A program made the translations under genes and the position numbers. Below are positions 10,955 to 19,703 of a stretch of DNA of 64,000 bases, piece after piece. Under the pieces are notes generated by a model, which worked only from the letters and a program-made list of their open reading frames with translations, was not told the DNA's origin and did not search any database. Position 1 is the stretch's first letter. Each line of letters begins with the position of its first letter. The DNA comes from Hyphomicrobiales bacterium. Lineage in GTDB: Bacteria > Pseudomonadota > Alphaproteobacteria > Rhizobiales > Xanthobacteraceae. Location: assembly GCA_017305715.1 (NCBI GenBank), contig JAFKKG010000017.1, positions 129,814 through 193,813 of the forward strand. The letters run 5' to 3'.

Positions 10955-11092
10955 GGCGATTCATCCCGGTTTGAAATTTTGTTGCCCGCATCATCGGTGA
11001 TCTTCCCATGCAGTCAACCCGCCCGGGATGGGGCTCAGGAATGCAACAGAGCGCTTTGGGCGAGGAAGGTTCGCGTGACGAAACGCTTCACA

Positions 11093-12322
11093 TCAGGAAC
11101 TGACGGCCAGCGCCTTGCCCTGGCCTTGCGGCTTGCGGTCGGTGACGAGCGCCAGCAGCACCGTCAGCAGCATGAAGGCGACGGAGGCGCCGAACACCCA
11201 ATGCGGCATCCGCTGGTCCATGATCCAGCCATAGAGCAGCGGGCTGATGATGCCGGAAAAGTTGAAGCCGGTGGAGACGATGCCGAAGGCGCGGCCGGCG
11301 GCGCCCGCAGGCGCGGCATTGCGCACCAGCATGTCGCGCGAAGGGGCGATGACGCCGCCGAGGAAGCCCGCGATGCCCATGGCTGACGTCAGCACCACCG
11401 AGGGCAGATTGATCGTGGCAATCACCAGGATGATGATTGCGTTGATGCCGAAACACGCCGCGGCGACCTGGCCGTGGCGCGTGGTGCGGTCGGCGAGATA
11501 GCCTCCGGCCAATACGCCTGCCGCACTGGCGCCGAGGAACGCCGTCAGCGCGATATTGGCGTTGGAGAAGGTCACGCCATAACCGGTCATCAGCGCGACC
11601 ACGCCGAAATTGTTGATGCCGGCGTTCGACAGGCCAAGCAGCATGAAGAAGATGGTCAGCATGATGATCGCGGGCGTGATGACGCCTTGTTTGGGCGCCG
11701 CGACGCCGTCTTCCTTGCGGTCGGCCGAACTTGCGTCGGGAATGCCGACGACGATCAACAGCAGCGCGACTGCCGGGCCGACGGCGCCGGCCACCATCAG
11801 CGCGCCGAGGCCGCCGAGCCACGCGACCAGTGCGGCCATGATCGCCGGCGCCACCGCGCCGCCGAGGAAGCCTGCGAAGGTGTGGATCGAAAACGCGCGG
11901 CCCATCCGCGATTCATCCATGTGCGCGGAAAGGATGGCGTAATCGCAGGGATGATAGACGCTGTTGGCGAGCCCGAGCACCGCGGCGCAGGCGATCAGCG
12001 AGGTGTAGGTCAGATTCATGCCGAGCAGGATCAGCGCCAGGCCGCCGACGCAGAGGCCGATCAGCAGCACCTTGCGGGCGCCGATATGGTCGGCGAGATA
12101 GCCGATCGGCGCTTGGGTCAGGCCGGAGACGAGGCCGAACACGGTGAGTGCGAAACCGAGCTCGATATAGCCGACGCCAAGCTGCGCCTTGAGGTAGGGA
12201 AACAGCATCGGCAGCACGAAAATATGGAAATGACTGACCCAATGGGCGGCCGAAATCCCGGCCAGCGTGCGCAGCGACGTATCCGCCTTGATTTGCTGCG
12301 GTGCAGCCAGAATATCGGCCAT
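11093..12322 (-). CDS. MFS transporter, 409 aa
   Basis: Twelve predicted helices. Signature loop GYLADHIGARKVLLIG between helices 2 and 3 and HAHMDESRMGRAFSIHTFAGFLGG-like central segments place it among MFS sugar/drug/metabolite carriers. A purine-rich GGAAGAGAAG precedes the ATG. It lies 138 bases upstream of the N-acyl-D-amino-acid deacylase on the same strand and probably supplies that enzyme. The gap 10955-11092 between them shows no hairpin I would call a terminator. Confidence 0.85.
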   Translation of the reverse strand: MADILAAPQQIKADTSLRTLAGISAAHWVSHFHIFVLPMLFPYLKAQLGVGYIELGFALTVFGLVSGLTQAPIGYLADHIGARKVLLIGLCVGGLALILLGMNLTYTSLIACAAVLGLANSVYHPCDYAILSAHMDESRMGRAFSIHTFAGFLGGAVAPAIMAALVAWLGGLGALMVAGAVGPAVALLLIVVGIPDASSADRKEDGVAAPKQGVITPAIIMLTIFFMLLGLSNAGINNFGVVALMTGYGVTFSNANIALTAFLGASAAGVLAGGYLADRTTRHGQVAAACFGINAIIILVIATINLPSVVLTSAMGIAGFLGGVIAPSRDMLVRNAAPAGAAGRAFGIVSTGFNFSGIISPLLYGWIMDQRMPHWVFGASVAFMLLTVLLALVTDRKPQGQGKALAVSS

Positions 12323-12505
12323 CTTCTCTTCCAGACCCCAAATCTACGGTCCCGGCAGGGTCCGTTGAAGCTCGCCGAAAATAGTGGCTGGCGGTTATTT
12401 GTCCATGAATACCGGCGCATGGCTGCCCCGGCGGCGGGTGCAAATGGGGGTCAAATGCGTCAAAAAGTTCAGGGACAAAGCCGGCCGGTGCGGCGATGAT
12501 CCGAC

Positions 12506-13750
12506 ATGATCGATCCGGCAAGACCGCTCCGGGTGCTGGTGCCGGAAGGTTCCAGCACTTCGACCCGCGAGGCCATCACGATATTGGGCCTGTCGGGCCA
12601 TCATGTCGAAATCTGCGATCCATCGCCCTGGTGCCTGGCGCGGTTCTCGCGCGTCGTTCGCAAATTTCACCATTGTCCGGGGCTGCGCAGCGACCCCGCC
12701 GGATTTCTGGCGTTTGTCGAAAAATTGCTCGCGCGCGAGCATTTCGATGTGCTGTTGCCGACGCATGAGCAGGGGTTTCTGTTTGCCCGGGCAAGGTCCC
12801 GGCTGGGTCGTGTTGGTTTCGCGTTGCCGTCGTTCGAGAATTATCGCACCGCGCACAGCAAGGCCGGGTTCAGCCGGCTGCTGGATGAGTTGAAGCTGCC
12901 GCAGCCGCCGACGCGGCTCGTGAGATCGGCGCAGGGCTTGCGCGACGCCATCGCCTATCCATCCGTGGTCAAGACATCGGTCGGCACCGCGAGCCGCGGC
13001 ATCTGGTTCGTCCGCAATGCGGATGATCTCGAGACCGCGCTGCATGATCTCGGTGCCGGAGACGCGTTCTCCGATGAGGTGCTGGTGCAGGATCTGATCG
13101 CGGGCACCACCGAGAAGGCGCAGTCGGTATTTTGCCGGGGAAGGCTGCTCGGCTTCCATGCCTATCGGCAGGTTGCCGCCGGCGTCGGCGGCGGCGAGGC
13201 GATCAAGCAGAGCGTAAGCCGGCCGCAAGTGCGCGCCTGTCTCGAAACAATCGGCGCGTATCTCGGCTGGCATGGCGCCCTGTCGGTCGACACCCTCATG
13301 CCCGGTGATGGCACGGCGCCGCTGCTGATCGATTGCAACCCGCGGCTGGTCGAGCCCATGAATGCCTATCGCGCCGGCGTCGATCTCGTTGGCTTGCTGC
13401 TGCGCGTCTCGCAAGGCGAGACGCCGGCCACACTACCGGAAAGCCGTGAAGGCGTGCGCACGCATCTGGCGATGCAGGCGCTGCTCGGTTGCGCGTCGCG
13501 CGGCGGCACGCGCAGCGATGTCATCAGGGAGAGCGTACGTCTGTTTGCGGCGCGCGGGCCGTATGTTGGCAGCAGCGAGGAACTGACACCGGTGCGGCTG
13601 GATTGGGTGAGCGCGGTGCCGCTGGCGATGACGGCGGCATTTCTGCTGGCATCGCCGAACTCGGCGATCAAACTCGCGCGCGGCGGATTTGGCGCGCATC
13701 TGCTGGATATCGGCAGTATCCGGAAGATCGAGGGCGAGGGGTTTTGCTAG
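12506..13750 (+). CDS. ATP-grasp domain protein (CarB-like fold), 414 aa
   Basis: An N-terminal Rossmann-like region (PLRVLVPEGSSTSTREAI) is followed by the ATP-grasp fold: the nucleotide-binding lysine in YPSVVKTSVGTASRGIW (about residue 155), EVLVQDLI (adenine-binding strand) and LIDCNPRLVEPM (Glu/Asn metal ligands, about residue 275). Such enzymes ligate a carboxylate to an amine or thiol. The C-terminal 100 residues resemble nothing I know. It is divergent from the MFS gene, with no operon partner, so the product is unknown. No good ribosome site precedes the ATG; an upstream GTG is not excluded. Confidence 0.7.
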   Translation: MIDPARPLRVLVPEGSSTSTREAITILGLSGHHVEICDPSPWCLARFSRVVRKFHHCPGLRSDPAGFLAFVEKLLAREHFDVLLPTHEQGFLFARARSRLGRVGFALPSFENYRTAHSKAGFSRLLDELKLPQPPTRLVRSAQGLRDAIAYPSVVKTSVGTASRGIWFVRNADDLETALHDLGAGDAFSDEVLVQDLIAGTTEKAQSVFCRGRLLGFHAYRQVAAGVGGGEAIKQSVSRPQVRACLETIGAYLGWHGALSVDTLMPGDGTAPLLIDCNPRLVEPMNAYRAGVDLVGLLLRVSQGETPATLPESREGVRTHLAMQALLGCASRGGTRSDVIRESVRLFAARGPYVGSSEELTPVRLDWVSAVPLAMTAAFLLASPNSAIKLARGGFGAHLLDIGSIRKIEGEGFC

Positions 13751-13759
13751 GTCAGTGGC

Positions 13760-13868
13760 TTCATCCTTCGAGACGCGGCCAAGAGGCCGCTCCTCAGGAT
13801 GAGGTCTTCTTCGGAGCTGAACCCTCATGGTGAGGAGCGCGCTCTTGCGCGCGTCTCGAACCACGAGG
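13760..13868. repeat. Palindromic intergenic repeat (cgagacgcg... family), copy 1
   Basis: Two inverted halves reading TTCGAGACGCG-GGCCAAGAGGCC-GCTCCTCAGGATGAGG and the complementary form CCTCATGGTGAGGAGCGCGC...CGTCTCGAA. A related half-copy is at 33088-33125. This fits the dispersed palindromes common in Bradyrhizobium intergenic DNA. It has no coding content. Confidence 0.7.
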
Positions 13869-13910
13869 CCGCCGAACATGCGGCCCTGACCTGAATGCAC
13901 TCTATGCGGC

Positions 13911-14066
13911 CTACAACGGCTCATCATCACTGCCGTAGCGGTCACGCTTGGGCGTGGCGATATCACCATCCTCGTCATCGCCGTCTTCGACGGGGGGCGT
14001 TGGCGGCTTCTTTGGCTTGCTGTTGTCCTGCTTGGGAGGCTCGTGCTTGTTACGGTTTCCGCCCAT
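13911..14066 (-). CDS. Small acidic/polar protein of unknown function, 51 aa
   Basis: Open frame from ATG to TAG encoding MGGNRNKHEPPKQDNSKPKK and then a Pro-rich, Asp/Glu-rich tail ending YGSDDEPL. AAAAGGGG sits 5-9 bases before the ATG, a good ribosome site. The composition (Asn/Lys/Pro head, acidic tail) suggests a disordered protein. No hydrophobic core, signal or known domain is visible. Codon choice is GC-biased at third positions, as in real genes here. It is flanked by the small gene at 14249 on the opposite strand. Function unknown. Confidence 0.6.
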   Translation of the reverse strand: MGGNRNKHEPPKQDNSKPKKPPTPPVEDGDDEDGDIATPKRDRYGSDDEPL

Positions 14067-14248
14067 ATCGCCCCTTTTCGCCGGGTCCACCGGCTTTGCC
14101 TTGGCTGGAATGCTGCATTCATCTCAATACGACCGACTTTGAGACATATTAGCTCGGGCCGGACGATTTTTCTTGTCGAAACTTCCGTCGAATTTCCTTG
14201 CCCTTTTTGCGGATATTGCTTCAAACGGGGCACCTACTCGGAGACAAA

Positions 14249-14488
14249 ATGAAGAAGCCTCGCATCGAAGCCGAAGAACAGCAGCCGCGCAAAGTCATCC
14301 GCGCCGACAAGGCGCCGACATCAGGATATTCGCTGGTGGTCGACGGCCATTTCAAATCGCACCACGACACCGTCGAAGCCGCCGAAGAGGCGGGCACGGC
14401 GCTGAAGAACAAATTCCAGATGCTGCAAGTGCAGGTCTATGACGCCGAGACCAAGACGCGCTCGACGATCCATTGGCCGCCGGCGTAA
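14249..14488 (+). CDS. Small conserved-looking protein, 79 aa
   Basis: Starts at an ATG preceded by GGAGAC. The product has a charged head (MKKPRIEAEEQQPRKVIRAD) and then a compact region, YSLVVDGHFKSHHDTVEAAEEAGTALK, that looks like one beta-hairpin plus a helix, ending in TIHWPPA. It may be a single-domain cytoplasmic protein. I do not recognise the family. The divergent neighbour at 14066 and the two small basic proteins downstream make a cluster of four short genes of unknown role. Confidence 0.65.
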   Translation: MKKPRIEAEEQQPRKVIRADKAPTSGYSLVVDGHFKSHHDTVEAAEEAGTALKNKFQMLQVQVYDAETKTRSTIHWPPA

Positions 14489-14540
14489 CGAACTGAGCTC
14501 ATGGAGCTCAGTTCACCCTTCCCCGTTTAGCGTCGCTGGC

Positions 14541-14828
14541 TCAAGTCCGCCGTCCGCCGCTCTGCTGGCTCGCCAGCCAATCGGACAGCGCAGGCGCGGG
14601 GCCCTTCTCGTCCGGCTTTTTCGATTTGGCGGCAGCCTTCTTGGCCTTGACGGGAACGGGCGGTGCGGCCGCTTCGCGGGCAAGCCGCAACGCCTTCAGC
14701 TTCGCCATATTGTCGAGCACGGCTTTCGAGGCGGCGTCGCGATCGGCCTTGCCGGACCGCGCGTCCTGGGTCGCCCGTGTCGCCTTGTCGAGACGCGCCT
14801 GGGCGCGGTCGCGATCTTCCTTTGTCAT
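14541..14828 (-). CDS. Small basic Ala/Lys-rich protein, 95 aa
   Basis: A highly charged, probably coiled-coil N-terminal half (MTKEDRDRAQARLDKATRAT...) leads to MAKLKALRLAREAAA, an Ala/Pro/Lys tail (VKAKKAAAKSKKP) and SDWLASQQSGG. The KLKALRLAREA motif is nearly repeated in the gene immediately upstream (KLRALRLAKEA), so the two may be diverged paralogs. The ATG lies one base after the stop of that gene, which indicates coupled translation. The basic tail would suit nucleic-acid or membrane binding, but this is only inference. Confidence 0.55.
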   Translation of the reverse strand: MTKEDRDRAQARLDKATRATQDARSGKADRDAASKAVLDNMAKLKALRLAREAAAPPVPVKAKKAAAKSKKPDEKGPAPALSDWLASQQSGGRRT

Positions 14829-14829
14829 G

Positions 14830-15072
14830 TCACGTAGCCCTCTTCGCTACTTTGGCTTTCGCTTTGGGCTTGGCTTTCGGTTCCGGCGGATTGGCGAGGT
14901 CCTCGGCTTCCTTGGCCAATCGGAGCGCGCGCAATTTTTCGGTCCGCTTGCGAATGGCGATATCGGCGGCGGCGATCTCGGCCATCGCCTTGATACCCTC
15001 GACCTCCTGGGTCCGCTTGCGGTGGAGCCGAATTTCCTTCATTTCGGCGGCGCTTTTCGGCTCATCGTTCAT
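14830..15072 (-). CDS. Small charged protein with Lys/Ala/Pro tail, 80 aa
   Basis: MNDEPKSAAEMKEIRLHRKR begins a helical charged protein. The middle TEKLRALRLAKEAEDL matches the neighbouring 95-residue protein, and the tail is Lys/Pro/Ala repeats (PEPKAKPKAKAKVAKRAT). It is the first gene of a two-gene unit. No domain is recognised. The family could be a small DNA-associated or stress protein. The upstream gap 15073-15309 holds a repeat and the end of the TonB receptor gene. Confidence 0.55.
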   Translation of the reverse strand: MNDEPKSAAEMKEIRLHRKRTQEVEGIKAMAEIAAADIAIRKRTEKLRALRLAKEAEDLANPPEPKAKPKAKAKVAKRAT

Positions 15073-15201
15073 CTTGTACCTCTGGAACCTCGACGCATGC
15101 CGTCGGGCGATCTTTGGGCGCGTATTACCACGGATCGTGCCCGTGAGTGCGCGAATTTGGGTCGAAAACGCCTCGAGATCGCGCGGAATTGGCCCACCAG
15201 G

Positions 15202-15252
15202 ACGTTTTCGAGCGAAGTGGACTCCGGTTCGCGTGAAGAAACGCGCTTTCAG
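15202..15252. repeat. Dispersed repeat (cgttttcgagcgaagtgga family)
   Basis: The segment reading GACGTTTTCGAGCGAAGTGG followed by CCGGTTCGCGTGAAGAAACGCG matches a well-known dispersed alphaproteobacterial intergenic element. It lies in the 237-base gap between a small gene and the TonB receptor gene (which ends at 15310). No other feature is visible in that gap. Confidence 0.5.
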
Positions 15253-15309
15253 ACCGGCACCGCCCCGGCGACGGGTCGCCAGGGCGGGGTTCCCAGCCGG
15301 TATCGGCCC

Positions 15310-17583
15310 TCAGAACGTCGCGCCGGCCCTCACCATATAGGTCCGCCCCGGCAGCGGATAGGCGCTGAAGCGGCCGGGCGTGAAGGTGCTCGCGATTGCG
15401 TAGTCGTAATACAGCGCGTTGAGCACATTGTTGACGCTCAGCGACCAGAAGAAGTGCTCGTAGGCGCCGCTCAGCTTGAAATCGATCGTCGCGTCCGCGG
15501 GGATTCGGCGCTGGGTATTGGCCTGGTCGTTGTCCATGGCGCGTTCGCTCCAGGCGCGGACGGTCGCGTCCGCAACCAGATAGTCCTTCCAGATGTTCCA
15601 GGTGACGCCGCCCGAGGCAGTGTAGCGTGACACCAGCGGAACGTCGTTGCCGGCATACGGGCCCTCCCGGAACACGGCGCGTGTATAGGCGACGCCGCCG
15701 CGCAGCAGCACGCTATCGCTGACACGCAGCGAGGCTGTTGTTTCCGAGCCGTAGCGGCGGGTCGGATCGAGATTGACGTTGAAGAACCCCACCGGGTTGA
15801 ATTGGATCTCGTTCTCGAGATCCATGGTGTAGATGCTGGATTGCATCTGGAATGCGCCGGCCTTGATGCGGAAGCCGCCCTCGACATCGTGCGAGGTCTG
15901 GGTCTTCAGCTTGAAGTTCTGCGGCAGCGGCGTGAAGAACGCGTCGAACGCCGGTCCCGACGACACGCGCTCGTCGACATTGGGCGTGCGGAACGCGCGC
16001 GCGGCGCGGCCGAACACCGAGAAGACATCGTTGAAGCGGTGCTCGAGGCCGGCGTGCAGGGCATATTGCCCTTCGTTGCTGTCGAGCGGCAGCGCCTGCG
16101 CGTCGAAGGCGAACGGCGCGGTGGGATCGTAGCGGTCGGTGGCGTTCAGATGGGTGTTCTGGACACGGGCGCCGTAGGAGAAATCCGTCGTCGGCAGCAG
16201 GCCGATGGTCTGTTGCCAATAGCCGGCGACCGTCTGCTGCGTCAGATTGTAGGAATGAATGGGGGCCACGCCCCTGAACGCGCCGCGCGCCTGCTCGAAG
16301 GTCGTATCGTAGAAATCGATACCGGTCAGGATCTGCGAGGGCATTCCGAACATCACGTTCTTGATGCTCAGGCGCGGCGTGATCGACCAGGTTTTCAGGT
16401 CGGCGTCATTATAGGTGGAGGCGAAGCTGATCGTCGGCGTCGCGCCGAAGAAGCCGCTTTGGGTACTGCGTTGCCTGAAGCCGCCATCGACGATCAGCTC
16501 GGCACCGTTCCACAGCGATTTGGTGAAGCCGGTGGTGGCGCTGGCGCCCTGCTGGTTGCCGTAATCGAACGGCGTGCTGGTGCCCCTGCGGTTGGTGACC
16601 AGCTCATTGAGGCCGATGGAAGGATCGACCAGCCTGCCGCCGGGAAAGCCCAGTTTCTGATCGTCACCGGAGACGGTCAGGAACGCAGTGAGGCCCGGCG
16701 TGGTGTAATTGATGTTGCCGATGCCGTTGCGTTGGTCGAGCGCGTTGTTGACCCGATAGCCGTCGGATTTGATGCCGTTGCCGTAGAACGATGTCGACCA
16801 CGGCCCGGAATTGGTGGCCACCGACACCGCGGCCATGCGCTGGTTGAAGGAGCCGACGCCGGCCTCGCCACGGATCGCGACCGGTGGGCCGCCGACGCCG
16901 TTCTTGGTGACGATATTGACGACGCCGCCGATCGCGTTGTCGCCGTAGAGCACCGCGCCGCTGTTGCCGCGCGTGATTTCGATCCGCTCGATCGAATTGA
17001 GCGGAATGGTCGACAGATCGACACCGGTGATGTCGATGTCGTTCAACCGGCGGCCGTTGACGAGGAACAGCGTATTGGAGGTCGCGGTGGCGCCGAAGCC
17101 GCGCAGGTCGACCGATGTCTTGGCGCCGTTCACGCCGCCATAGAGCGATTGCAATTGCACGCCCGGCACTTGCGCGATGATCTCAGCCAAGGTGTGCGAG
17201 GGCGAATGCGCGATCTGCTCCGCCGTGATGACGGTCGCGGAAGTGCCGACGATGCCGCTGAATTGCGGGCCGCCGCTGCCGCCTGGCCCGACGGCCTCCG
17301 ATGCGACGCTGGAGCCGGCTGCGGGTGCGGGGTTCGGATTGCTTGATGGTTTCGGGCTGGGTGCGACGACGCGGCGCGTCCCCCCGCCTTCCTCGTCAGC
17401 GGGCCTGGCGCGGGTCCGGTTCTGGTCGCCGGGCGGATTGATTTCGATCGCCGGCAATTGATCGGCCGCCGCGGTCTGTTGGGCATGCGCGCCGGAGATG
17501 CCGAACGCCATAACCGGCGCGAGGAGGCTGGTGGTCAGCAAGACACGGCGGCGCCGCTTCGCGGCAAGGATGGTGGAAGACAT
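15310..17583 (-). CDS. TonB-dependent outer-membrane receptor, probable B12/corrinoid uptake (BtuB-like), 757 aa
   Basis: A signal peptide (LLTTSLLAPVMAFGISGAHAQ) and a Pro/Gly-rich segment lead into the plug domain (about residues 115-230): TVITAEQIAHSPSHTLAEI, VDLRGFGATATSNTLFLVNG and LNSIERIEITRGNSGAVLYG are canonical. A 22-strand barrel follows and ends in YMVRAGATF, with the terminal aromatic needed for outer-membrane insertion. The upstream cobalamin riboswitch (17708-17885) argues strongly that its substrate is vitamin B12 or another corrinoid. The long Ser/Pro linker before the plug is unusual and may host a TonB box. No btuFCD genes are adjacent. Confidence 0.85.
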   Translation of the reverse strand: MSSTILAAKRRRRVLLTTSLLAPVMAFGISGAHAQQTAAADQLPAIEINPPGDQNRTRARPADEEGGGTRRVVAPSPKPSSNPNPAPAAGSSVASEAVGPGGSGGPQFSGIVGTSATVITAEQIAHSPSHTLAEIIAQVPGVQLQSLYGGVNGAKTSVDLRGFGATATSNTLFLVNGRRLNDIDITGVDLSTIPLNSIERIEITRGNSGAVLYGDNAIGGVVNIVTKNGVGGPPVAIRGEAGVGSFNQRMAAVSVATNSGPWSTSFYGNGIKSDGYRVNNALDQRNGIGNINYTTPGLTAFLTVSGDDQKLGFPGGRLVDPSIGLNELVTNRRGTSTPFDYGNQQGASATTGFTKSLWNGAELIVDGGFRQRSTQSGFFGATPTISFASTYNDADLKTWSITPRLSIKNVMFGMPSQILTGIDFYDTTFEQARGAFRGVAPIHSYNLTQQTVAGYWQQTIGLLPTTDFSYGARVQNTHLNATDRYDPTAPFAFDAQALPLDSNEGQYALHAGLEHRFNDVFSVFGRAARAFRTPNVDERVSSGPAFDAFFTPLPQNFKLKTQTSHDVEGGFRIKAGAFQMQSSIYTMDLENEIQFNPVGFFNVNLDPTRRYGSETTASLRVSDSVLLRGGVAYTRAVFREGPYAGNDVPLVSRYTASGGVTWNIWKDYLVADATVRAWSERAMDNDQANTQRRIPADATIDFKLSGAYEHFFWSLSVNNVLNALYYDYAIASTFTPGRFSAYPLPGRTYMVRAGATF

Positions 17584-17707
17584 GGTTCAAACCTCGGTAT
17601 GACGTCAGTGGCACGTCACAGCGAACCAAGTCTCACCATGTGCTTGCGCAACTCAGGTGAAGCTAATGTCTGTACTCCCCGACCGACATCTTCGCGTGTG
17701 ACCACGG

Positions 17708-17885
17708 TTGACGGCAGGTCTCCTGGCTCGCGGGTCGTTACCTCCAGTCGCCTTCCCAGGACCGAGATTCCCAGTGGCATGTGACGAGAGATTCACCGCT
17801 TACAGTTGCGGGGGCAGCCGCGGCATTGGGGGAGTTTCCCCGCACCGCATTCCCATTTGATCCCCAAGCGGGAACCGTCGGAAAT
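17708..17885 (-). promoter_or_regulatory. Cobalamin riboswitch
   Basis: Read on the minus strand it has the family hallmarks in order: GGGAATGCGGTGC, TGCCGCGGCTGCCCCCGCAA, CTGTAAGCGG, the B12 box GCCACTGGG, CTGGGAAGGCG and the closing GAGCCAGGAGACCTGCCGTC. It ends about 125 bases before the TonB receptor start, in the usual 5' leader position. It should turn expression off when adenosylcobalamin is abundant. Boundaries are approximate. Confidence 0.92.
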
Positions 17886-17991
17886 CACGGTAGAAGTTTG
17901 CCGAAGACGGAGTCAATCCCGGGAGGGCGGGTTCGGAGTCCTCGCGGCGCGAGTGCGTCTTTTTTGCCGCATGGCACGACGGCAACCGAGC

Positions 17992-19032
17992 TCACCCCAT
18001 CACCACCGGGCCGCCGGCCTTCTTCCAGGCGTCGATGCCGCCTTCGATATGGGCGGCCCTCGCAAGGCCCGCGCTCTTGGCCGCGGCAACCGCCATCGCC
18101 GAGCGTTCGCCGAAGGCGCAGAAGAACACCACGCGGCGGCCGGTAGCCGCGGCGACTTCCCGCAGCATGCCGCCCGGCCGCAGGCTCTCGGAGATGCCGG
18201 GATAGGGCGCATGCAGCGCGCCGGCCAGCATGCCGTGCTTGGCGCGCTCGCTGGCCTCGCGCAGATCGACCAAGAGGATGTCGGGCTTGCCGAGGCTGTC
18301 GATCGCGGCGCGGGCCGATAGCGCGAGGCCCTGTTTGGCAAGATCGTCCTGGTGCAGGCCGACATGCATGTTGGCCGGCAGCACCACGTCCATCAGTTTT
18401 GGATTCGGCAGATTGAGATTGTTCATCAGCTCGACATATTCGTCGATGCCGCGCACCTGAAGGCGCGGGTTGTAGCGCTTCTCCTCGCCGATGGTGGAGA
18501 CCGTATCGCCCTTGTAGTCGTGGGCCGGAAACACCATGGTTTCGTCGGGCAGTTTCAAGAGCCGGTTGAAGATCGAATCATATTGCGCCCGCGCGCTGCC
18601 GTTCTGGAAATCGGTGCGCCCGGTGCCGCGAATGAGAAGCGTGTCGCCGGTGAAGACGCGGTCACCCATCAGATAGCTGTAGGAATCATCGGTGTGGCCG
18701 GGCGTGTACATGACGTCGAGGCTGAGGCCCTCGATCATCACCTTGTCGCCGTCGGAAACCCGCATCGACACCACATCGGCCTTGCTCTGCTCGCCCATGA
18801 TGGTGATGCACTGGGTGCGGTCGCGCAATTCGCCGAGGCCCGTGACGTGGTCCGCATGCAAATGGGTGTCGACGGCCTTGACCAACCGCAGGTCGAGTTC
18901 GCGCAGCAACTGGCAATAGCGGTCGGCCTTTTCCAGCACGGGATCGAGGATCAACGCTTCGCCGCCGGCGCGGCTGGCCAGCAGATAGCTGTAGGTGCCC
19001 GATACGCTGTCGAAGAGCTGACGAAAGATCAT
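17992..19032 (-). CDS. Persulfide dioxygenase (ETHE1-like) fused to rhodanese domain, 346 aa
   Basis: The N-terminal metallo-beta-lactamase domain has the iron/zinc motif THLHADH (residues 56-62), PGHTDDS, TGDTLLIRGTGRTDF and FPAHDYKG, as in glutathione-persulfide dioxygenases. Those enzymes turn GSSH into sulfite and GSH. The C-terminal rhodanese domain carries the catalytic cysteine in FCAFGERSAM (C305). The fusion order is that of known persulfide dioxygenase-rhodanese fusions. It stands downstream of the Sox genes and DsrE-like genes, so it likely handles sulfane sulfur or persulfide inside the cell, complementing the periplasmic Sox pathway. Confidence 0.9.
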   Translation of the reverse strand: MIFRQLFDSVSGTYSYLLASRAGGEALILDPVLEKADRYCQLLRELDLRLVKAVDTHLHADHVTGLGELRDRTQCITIMGEQSKADVVSMRVSDGDKVMIEGLSLDVMYTPGHTDDSYSYLMGDRVFTGDTLLIRGTGRTDFQNGSARAQYDSIFNRLLKLPDETMVFPAHDYKGDTVSTIGEEKRYNPRLQVRGIDEYVELMNNLNLPNPKLMDVVLPANMHVGLHQDDLAKQGLALSARAAIDSLGKPDILLVDLREASERAKHGMLAGALHAPYPGISESLRPGGMLREVAAATGRRVVFFCAFGERSAMAVAAAKSAGLARAAHIEGGIDAWKKAGGPVVMG

Positions 19033-19146
19033 GGTCGTTGCCGCGTTCTCAATCCGAGTCTCGCGGAGGATATTATTCTATTTCAATTGCCTTCTCAAAC
19101 AGCTTTCGTCTCCATGATGCGGCTTTGTCGAGGGAGTCTTGCTCCC

Positions 19147-19593
19147 TCAGGGCCGAACATAGCTCCAGCCCTGCTCCTGCAATTCCATGATGCGCACCAC
19201 GCCTGACGGTACGATAGTGGCGTCTGACACGACCGAAATCGCCTTGCCCTCGGTCTTCTCCATGGCCTGCCTGGTGTTGTTGCAGGCCGAGAACTGCACC
19301 TTGCTCGGGAACGCCATTTCCTTCAGCCGCTTGAGGCGATCCTGCACCGGCGAGGTGTCCGCGCGAAGCATGTGCAGGCCGGGGCCATAGGTCACGATGT
19401 CGATTTCGACGTCCTCGTTCCTGGCCCGGTAATATTCCAGCACGTTGGTGGCGTTGTTGAGCGCGAGATTCATCACCTGCGGATCGTTCTGGTTGACCTG
19501 GATGGCAACGCGATGCGGCTTGGTGTCGGCGGCGAAGCTGGACGCAGCAAACGCGAACGAGAGCAGGGCAGCGGTCGCAAGACGGCGGAACAT
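19147..19593 (-). CDS. Secreted DsrE-family protein, 148 aa
   Basis: Signal peptide MFRRLATAALLSFAFAASSFA, then a DsrE/DsrF-like fold with VAIQVNQNDPQVMNLALNNA, IVTYGPGLHMLR and a single conserved-looking Cys in QFSACNNTRQAM, which could carry a persulfide. The end PSGVVRIMELQEQGWSYVRP matches periplasmic DsrE-like proteins of Sox loci. GGGAG is well placed before the ATG. The gene at 19704 is a paralog on the same strand (same closing YTLVRP). It is probably a periplasmic sulfur carrier; direct function is not established. Confidence 0.8.
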   Translation of the reverse strand: MFRRLATAALLSFAFAASSFAADTKPHRVAIQVNQNDPQVMNLALNNATNVLEYYRARNEDVEIDIVTYGPGLHMLRADTSPVQDRLKRLKEMAFPSKVQFSACNNTRQAMEKTEGKAISVVSDATIVPSGVVRIMELQEQGWSYVRP

Positions 19594-19620
19594 GATGAAA
19601 CTCCCTCTAGTTCTTCTCCA

Positions 19621-19700
19621 TCATTGCGAGCGAAGCCAAGCAATCCAGGGTCATGAAGGGAGTCTGGATTGCTTCGTCGCTTCGCTCCTCGCAATGACGG
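19621..19700. repeat. Palindromic repeat (tcattgcgagcgaagc family), copy 1
   Basis: TCATTGCGAGCGAAG...CAATCCAGG is followed by the inverted half GGATTGCTTCGTCGCTTCGC...GCAATGACGG. Copies 2 and 3 are at 36992-37074 and 50477-50567. It lies between the two DsrE-like genes, and this family is typical of Bradyrhizobium genomes. It may fold as a transcript hairpin between these genes. Confidence 0.85.
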
Positions 19701-19703
19701 TGA

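Noticed and set aside
13895-14152. Plus-strand frames of 64-85 codons opposite the 51-residue gene
   Set aside because: Antisense to a frame with a better ribosome site and GC-biased codons; Cys/Ser-rich noise.
15802-17346. 514-codon plus-strand frame inside the TonB receptor gene
   Set aside because: Shadow; the minus frame has a clear plug and barrel.
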